Assembly: GCF_910594005.1 (NCBI RefSeq)
Contig: NC_057823.1
Location: forward strand, 60,014,015 to 60,078,014
Length of the DNA: 64,000 nucleotides
Origin: Cervus elaphus
Taxonomy: Eukaryota; Chordata; Mammalia; Artiodactyla; Cervidae
Direction: 5' to 3'
This document shows positions 57,749 to 64,000 of the stretch, in pieces. The position numbers were made by a program, and so were the translations under genes. Position 1 is the first letter of the stretch, and each line of letters starts with the position of its first letter. The notes under the pieces were generated by a model. It did not search any database and was not told the origin of the DNA. It saw nothing but the letters and a program-made list of their open reading frames with translations.

Positions 57749-60737
57749 GAGCCCTATGTCAGTGTAAAGAAGTTACAGAAGATAGACCTTGCCCCTAATT
57801 CCATGGAAATGGATTGATGTTCTGACAAGTGGGGATTTCTCCACAGCACTTAGCAGGAAACTACCTTCAGCAAGAAGCTCCTTTCCTTGTCACTTTAGCA
57901 AAGCTTTATTGTAACTAACTTTTAACCAGGCACTCCCATGCTCTACTCATCTCCAGCCAAGCACACTTTTCAAATCTTTTAATCACACAATATCTGCCTA
58001 ACTTGTCAGTTCTTTCCATAGACCAAAGAAGTAGGTATGAAGAATAAGTAATTAACAGATGACCAGATGTCTTCCTTAGCTTCCCTTTCAGTGATCTCCC
58101 AAACAAAGTGTGTGACCAAGATAATATCTAGGGGAATATCACAAGATGTCGACATGCCTGCAGGCAATGGAGGGATGACGATGACTGTGACCCCCATCTC
58201 AATGGTTAACTGAGATTATTTCCCTGTTTCCCTTTAAAAGTTTCATGGCTGAGCAGAATCTTCAGCGTTTTTAGGGTACGCTGAATCCACCATCTCTCCA
58301 GATTGCTGGCATTCTAACTAAAGGCGCCTTTCCTTTCTATTGACATTTTGAGGATGTTTTAATAATTGATTTTGTAAGCAGTGAGCAGCAGGACCCCCAC
58401 TTGATAAGACTCCACAAGGAAGAAGACACTCAAGGATGCAGGTTTTTTCCCCTTAGATTCGAGGTAGGTGAAATTTATGGTGGTTTCTCATAGTCTGCAG
58501 TTTGGCTACAGTGGTTCCTGTATTTCCTCTCCAGACTAGAGTACTAGAGGCACTGGAATCCCTCCTGTGGCATTATCTAGTGGAAACAGCACCTACCAAC
58601 TGCAGCAGCCCTGGCCTGTGGCCTGGCCCAGGTGTGTATGCGCCTCCCTAGCTTCTGACCTGCAAAGCAAGGCTTGTTCCTCTCTTCCCCTATGTTATAG
58701 AAGTGGAAGGTCTATCTTTGTAGGGGCAGAGGGAGAGGGAGGGGAAAGAGAGAGAAAGCTCAGGGAATTTTTTTTCTCCATTTATACTCATATAACGCAC
58801 ACTGATTTATAGGAATTGAGGACTTCCTAGGCTTTGAGACATAAATTATATAAAATCAAAACTCTTTTTCTGGAAAAGTTATGCTGAATAATACATAATT
58901 ATACTGTATATTTTAAAGTCACAATGGATCAGTACCTAAAATCTGAATATAATATTATGTTAATTTGCTTCCATTTTAAAGGAGAAACAAAAATGAAACA
59001 ATATTCTATGGCTATCTTCCCAATATACAGACTGTTATCTGTCTTAACTTTTCTTATCTCAATAAAGGTTAGGTAATTACAAAAACAATGTTAAGACAAA
59101 TGCCTGTGGAAGTTAGACAAAATTTAGTAAGCAGATAATGAATGCCAACCATGCTTAAGACTTGCTTCTACATGAAATGAGGTTTATTGAGACTGACATG
59201 CTGCCTAGCTTCAGGAGATGTCACTGGTGTGTGACATCCAGTGACATTTGCACAATGCTATGCAAAGTGGTGATACAAAAATGTATGCAGCGTGGTCTTT
59301 CATTGGTGCATTGTGGTCCACAGAATAATGACTACATTTCATCATTAAAAGCTCTTTGCAAACTGGCCCAAACCTCATTTATAAACATCTGTGTAATCTA
59401 ACATGTGGCTGTAAAAGACCTATTTGCTACTTATCTCATCTTTTGCTGTAACTGTCCTGCCCCTCCTGTCTTTGCTCACGGTGGTGTGATGCCCATATAA
59501 CACAGCAGATAATACATACGTACCCAACTAAGACATATGGTAGGAAAAACACTAAGGCACATCAAGTTTGGGTATTGGTAAAGGAAATTAAAAGAGAATA
59601 GAGCTGGAAAGCTAATTTAGGCCAAAGCCCTTATTTAGTAGGATTTGCTAATGGTTTGAATAGGTGCATGATGTGAGCAGAGTTGTATATTAGCAAGACA
59701 AATGGATTTGCTACGAAAATTATTATAATTGTTAAATAAGACAGAATCAGGATCTAGTCACACTGGTTATGGAGAAAAATAGATGTAGCGAGTTAGGAAA
59801 GGTAATTGACAGACACATTCTAGGAAGATGTCTACACTGGTAAAAAGACAATTAGAGAAAGAGTCTTTTAAGAATAAAACTATGATTATAGAGAGTGGGT
59901 AGAAAGACAAGTGAGGCGGGAATAGGGCTGAGGGGCTTGGGTAATAGAAATTAAGGAGAATTTCTTTTTCATCCACACAGTGAGCTAGTTTTCTTGGAAG
60001 TTTTACCCACACAAAAATTACCTAAAATTTACAGCTCAACAACAATAGCAGCAGCCAACAACAGAATAAAAACGGGATGCCAGAAATGTAAATAAATACC
60101 ACAGATGGCTTTATCCTAGGAACATCTGCCAAAATGTGGTGACTGTTGGGCACTGGGGACCAGAAATAAACCCTAGTGCTTGCCACGAGTAAGGTCTTAC
60201 TCTTTATGAAGGCACCTGTGTAAAATTTCCAAAGAAAACTAAAAATCAAGCTCCTCTACCAGAAGAACACGAAGGCAAACATGCCTGTTTCAAACTTAAC
60301 AATTCCCTGAGACAGAATCAGATGTCATCCTACATGGGGATGTGTGGCCTGAATGTACACTATCTCTGTCTAACTACTTGTGTTAGGTAAAAACATGTTG
60401 GGTGAAAAATCAGTGGTCTAAGTGAGCAGAGAGAAGCAAACTCAAAAACACTTTGGAGAGACATACCTATAACATAAACTTCAAAGAATTACCCCAAATA
60501 AAGTTACAAGTTTACTGAGGAGGCACAGACAACAAAATCAGAAGAACAAAGATTCAAGTGCTGAAATTCTCAGGCATACTACATAAATTATGTACGCTAA
60601 AAATCCTTAAAACTAAGGTAAGGGGTTAAGAATACTAAGTGCTAGTTATAAAAATAGAACATTTTTATAAAATAATGAAAATAACCATACAAACAAGATT
60701 TATAAAATAACCAAAATTTAACTTAAAAAATGATTTT

Positions 60738-61064
60738 TAAAAAATATTTTATTGGCTGCGCTGGGTCTTTGTTGCCGTGCACAGGCTTCCTCTAGTTGCA
60801 GTAAGTGGGAGCTACTCTCTAGTTGCGGTTCACAAGCTTCTCATTGTTGCAGAGCGTGGGCTCCAGGGTGCACAGGCTTCAGTACTTGCCGCACACAGGC
60901 TCAGTAGTTGTGGCTAGCAGCTTTAGAGTGTGGGCTCAGTAGCTGTGGCACAGGGGCTTCGCTGCCCAGCAGCATGTGGAAACTTCCCAGACCAGCGATC
61001 AAACCCATGTGCTCTGCGTTGGCAGATTGATTCCTAACCATTGGACCACCAGGGAAGTTCCAAA
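60738..61064 (-). mobile_element. CHR-type SINE, long form
   Basis: Reverse: TTTATTGGCTGCGCTGGGTC start (tail), TCTCTAGTTGCGGTTCAC, to CATTGGACCACCAGGGAAG head. Confidence 0.85.
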
Positions 61065-61304
61065 ATTGAACTTTTATAAATAAAAATAACTCAAACCTTT
61101 CCACAGAAAAGAATATAGCTGAAAATTAAATTGGTGGTGAATATCAGGTTAAATACAAATGAAGAAACATTTAGCAAATTGGAAGGTAGAACTGAAGAAA
61201 GTTTTCAGTAGTATGAACAAAAAGTGATTGAAAAAACATATATGAGGTTAAGACAAGTGGAAACTATAGTAAGGAAGTCTAGTATATATTACATGATATC
61301 TCCA

Positions 61305-61501
61305 AAGCAAAGTGAAGTCGCTCAGTCGTGTCCGACTCTTTGCAACCCCATGGACTGTAACCTACCAGGTTTCACTGTCCATGGGATTTTCTAGGCAAGA
61401 ATACTAGAGTGGGTTGCCATTTCCTTCTCCAGGAGATCTTCCCAACCCAGGGATTGAACCTGGGTTTCCCACACTGTAGGCAGACGCTTTACCGTCTGAG
61501 A
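61305..61501 (-). mobile_element. Bov-tA SINE with target duplication
   Basis: Full reverse Bov-tA. Flanks CATGATATCTCCA (61292-61304) and CATGACATCTCCA (61502-61514) match in 12 of 13 bases. Confidence 0.93.
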
Positions 61502-62500
61502 CATGACATCTCCAGGAGGAGAAAATAGACAAATCTGGGGAGAAGTAATATTTGAAGAAACAATGGTAGTTTGAGAACTTAGCAAGAGTCTAGTGAGGGA
61601 AATTCAGCTGTGTGCTTGTGTTTCCTCGTTGAGTCACTGCTAAAACCTCTGATCAGGACCAAACCGAGATTCTAAGCCTATAGCCAGAACCAAGAATTAG
61701 CAACTTTCCAAGGGAAAAAAGCAGCTGCTGATCTTCAGATAACCTCTGTGGAATTTTAGTTCCTCTAGTCTTCCTTGTTTATGCAGTTCTCTAGAGGCTT
61801 TAAAATGTGACTTCTGTAACATATCTGGTTTTCCCAGTTATTTTCTGTGGGAGTATAAACCTATCACGAACTACTTCATTCTAGCAGGAAGGCAGAATTA
61901 TGGAGGCTTTTTGCATATTTACACATATTCAGCTGGTTAGGGCATTATGAAGGGCCCTTTGTAGCTAAAGAAATAGAGAAAGAAGTTGGTAGCTGGGAGT
62001 AAGAATATGTAGAACCTTGTAGGCTATAATAAGGATGCAGTTTTATAAGAACTGTAGGGACAAAATATGTTAAGGACCAATATCACGAATGAAAACAATT
62101 CTAAGAATAGAGCCAAAACAGAGAAGGAATATGATCCTGGGTGTAAGGAGAGTATATCCTGGGATTATATTGAAGAAGAAAGCTTGGATCCAAAGACAGA
62201 GGAACAAGTTAATTCACTTTGCCATTAGACACTGTTTTCTTGTTGAATGATAAAGGCAGAGTATTTTAAAGATAAAGAGAATACCAGTTCTTTATTCTTA
62301 TCCCCATGATTAGTGCAAGTAAGATGAAAAGCAGTCTACTGGTAAAGTAAGGAGAGAATCCTCTTGTTAGCAAAAGTTAGACTTTAGTGATTCTAAAACC
62401 CACTCCCACTCATTTTGCTTGTTCATCATCTCTGCAGTCTTCTGACAACAGAATCTCCTTCAAGGAAGCATCCCTCTTTCACCCCCAGTTAATGTGATTT

Positions 62501-62704
62501 CCCTGGTGGCTCAGAAGGTAAAAGCGTCTGTTTACAATGCAGGATACCCGGGTTCGATCCCTGGGTTGGGAAGATCCCCCGGAGAAGGAAATGGGAACCC
62601 ACTCCAGTACTCTTGCCTGGAAAATCCCATGGATGGAGGAGCCTGGTAAGCTATAGTCCATGGGGTCTCAAAGAGTCGGACACGACTGAGCGACTTCACT
62701 TTCT
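62501..62704 (+). mobile_element. Bov-tA SINE with target duplication
   Basis: CCCTGGTGGCTCAGAAGG head to CGACACGACTGAGCGACTTC-like end. Flanked by perfect 12-bp TTAATGTGATTT at 62489-62500 and 62705-62716; low divergence suggests a young insertion. Confidence 0.94.
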
Positions 62705-63337
62705 TTAATGTGATTTCAGTAGAGTCAATTGCTTTCCCCTTCTACTGTTCTACCTGCCTGGAAAACTACTGGTACATGATCCAGAACTGACCACAGCAAC
62801 TGACTCTAGGATAAACACAAAAACTCAATTCCAGGACTTTTGATGGAATCATTTTGTTTGAGTTGACGGAATGTTGATCTGGATCAGGTAGTGGCTACCT
62901 TGCACAAGAGTTAACAGAGTGCGGTAGAACCTAAGAGGGAAGAATACTGGGATCGGAAGACAGAACACTGACAGGGAAAACAGCGCTAACAACATGCCTG
63001 TGTATAGCTCTCTCCAGACTCTCCATTTACATGACATAATAAGTCACCTTTACTGCTTACATCATTCTGAGTTGTGTTGCTGTTGCTTGTCAAAGAATAA
63101 CTCCTGACAAATGCACTTGGAGAAATCTGAAATGGATGGAACTTATTTGCAGTAAAATAGGAGCTTTAGGGGCATAAAAAAAGCCAATCTTAGAATTTCA
63201 AACTAGTATAGAACCTCAGAGATAAAGAAGATACCCAGGAAAATGTTTTGCCTTGCTTTAAGTTCTGTAGTCAGTTCATGGTATATCTACTACTAAAATC
63301 CATGTCTCCCACACTGTCCTCTTTTAAGAAGAGATGG

Positions 63338-63712
63338 GGCTTCCCTGGTGGTCCAGTGGTTAAGAATCCACCTGCCAATGCTGGGGACATGGTTTGATCC
63401 CTGGTCCTGGAAGATCCCAGATGCTGTGGGGCAACTAAGCCTGGGTGCCTTAGAGCCTGTGCTCCACAAGAGAAGCCACAGCAGTGAGAAACATTGGTTT
63501 GATCCCTGTCTGGTAGGATCCCACATGCCAGGGGGCAACTAGGCCCATGTGCCACAACTACTGAAGCCCTCATTCTCTAGAGTCCATGCTCCACAATAAG
63601 AGAAGCCACCACAATGAGAAGCCCCAGCACTTCAATGAAGAGTAGTGCCCCCCATCACAGCAACTACAGAAACCCCGAGTGCAGCACCGAAGACCCCAAA
63701 TACATACACAGA
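63338..63712 (+). mobile_element. CHR-type SINE with internal duplication and TSD
   Basis: Head GGCTTCCCTGGTGGTCCAG, tail with AAATACATACACAGA. Perfect 13-bp repeat TAAGAAGAGATGG at 63325-63337 and 63713-63725. The body segment TTTGATCCCTG...GGGCAACTA...AGAAGCCAC occurs twice. Confidence 0.9.
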
Positions 63713-64000
63713 TAAGAAGAGATGGAGTTGTACTTGCCCCTCTCTCCTTGCCTCCCCCTACTCAAGTTTTTGGTGCTAGAGAGGACAGAGGAAGAGTCTC
63801 CCACATCAGCGGTGGAACAAAGTAAGAGGAAAGGCAAGCAGGGAGGAAGGATTCACTCTTCCCTGGGGACTAAATTATCTGTTAATAATCCATTAGCTTC
63901 TCCATGGAAAATCAACTGGATTCTCCATGATAACTAACAAGGTCATTTCTCAATAAAGGAGCCTGGCAGAGGTTTAGTTTCCTTAACTTCTAAACATCTT

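Larger units (their letters stand above)
23552..64000 (-). other. Probable first intron / 5' flank of JAKMIP2
   Basis: No protein-coding exon of a recognised gene occurs in these 40 kb; long open frames are repeat-derived. The predicted acceptor at 23552 implies an upstream non-coding exon, either in here unrecognised or beyond 64000. Apart from the listed repeats I saw nothing in 24400-25360, 25450-26735, 37770-40460, 42580-43170, 51510-52310, 56935-57470, 57750-60735, 61515-62485 and 62720-63320, except faint MIR/L2-like traces. Confidence 0.5.

Noticed and set aside
23552..64000. Possible endogenous retrovirus or other viral insert
   Set aside because: No long terminal repeats, primer-binding site, or gag/pol/env-like frames were found; all reverse-transcriptase signals are L1 or BovB type.

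Overview
The window is mammalian nuclear DNA from a ruminant, most likely a bovid. The evidence is the repeat content: many Bov-tA/Bov-A SINEs, five BovB (RTE-type) LINE pieces, cetartiodactyl CHR-type tRNA-Glu SINEs, and a ruminant-type L1, on a background of old MIR and L2 copies. I cannot separate cattle, sheep, goat, buffalo and relatives by eye. There is no prokaryotic gene layout, no operon and no CRISPR array.

The one recognisable host gene is the 5' half of JAKMIP2 (Janus kinase and microtubule interacting protein 2, also NECC1), transcribed from the minus strand. Seven coding exons, c1 to c7, run from right to left: 23276-23404 (start codon), 10885-11382, 7249-7458, 5302-5400, 3661-3807, 2593-2733 and 458-514. 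They join in one open frame of 427 codons with an AG acceptor and GT donor at every junction. All exons are multiples of three and all introns are phase 0. The rest of the gene lies left of position 1. The c1 exon carries a probable 5' UTR back to an acceptor after 23552, so 23552-64000 is probably the first intron. No convincing promoter was seen in it.

Region by region. 1-11400 holds exons c2-c7 with short introns and a few SINEs, MIRs and L1 tails. 11400-23275 is a 12 kb intron with SINE dimers, a hAT-type DNA element, L2/MIR relics and a tRNA-Ala-like sequence fused to a Bov-tA SINE inside an old L1 tail. 23552-43170 is intronic or 5' flanking DNA of L2, MIR, BovB and SINE copies, with one unexplained 97-codon open stretch at 28481-28771. 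43175-49821 is a 6.6 kb degenerate L1 with ORF1 and ORF2 remnants and an inverted 0.66 kb L1 piece nested inside. 49822-64000 carries more BovB, L1 and SINE copies, including a three-level nest at 54215-56930: an L1 contains an opposite-strand L1, which contains a BovB with a nearly open reverse transcriptase.

Only JAKMIP2 is likely to be functional protein-coding sequence. The most unusual structures are the tRNA-Ala/Bov-tA chimera with shared target-site duplication, the poly(A)-less inverted L1 insertion with a 13-bp duplication, a 69-nt local duplication placed inside an L1, a strong-context upstream ORF in the JAKMIP2 leader, and a CpG-dense coding exon c2.
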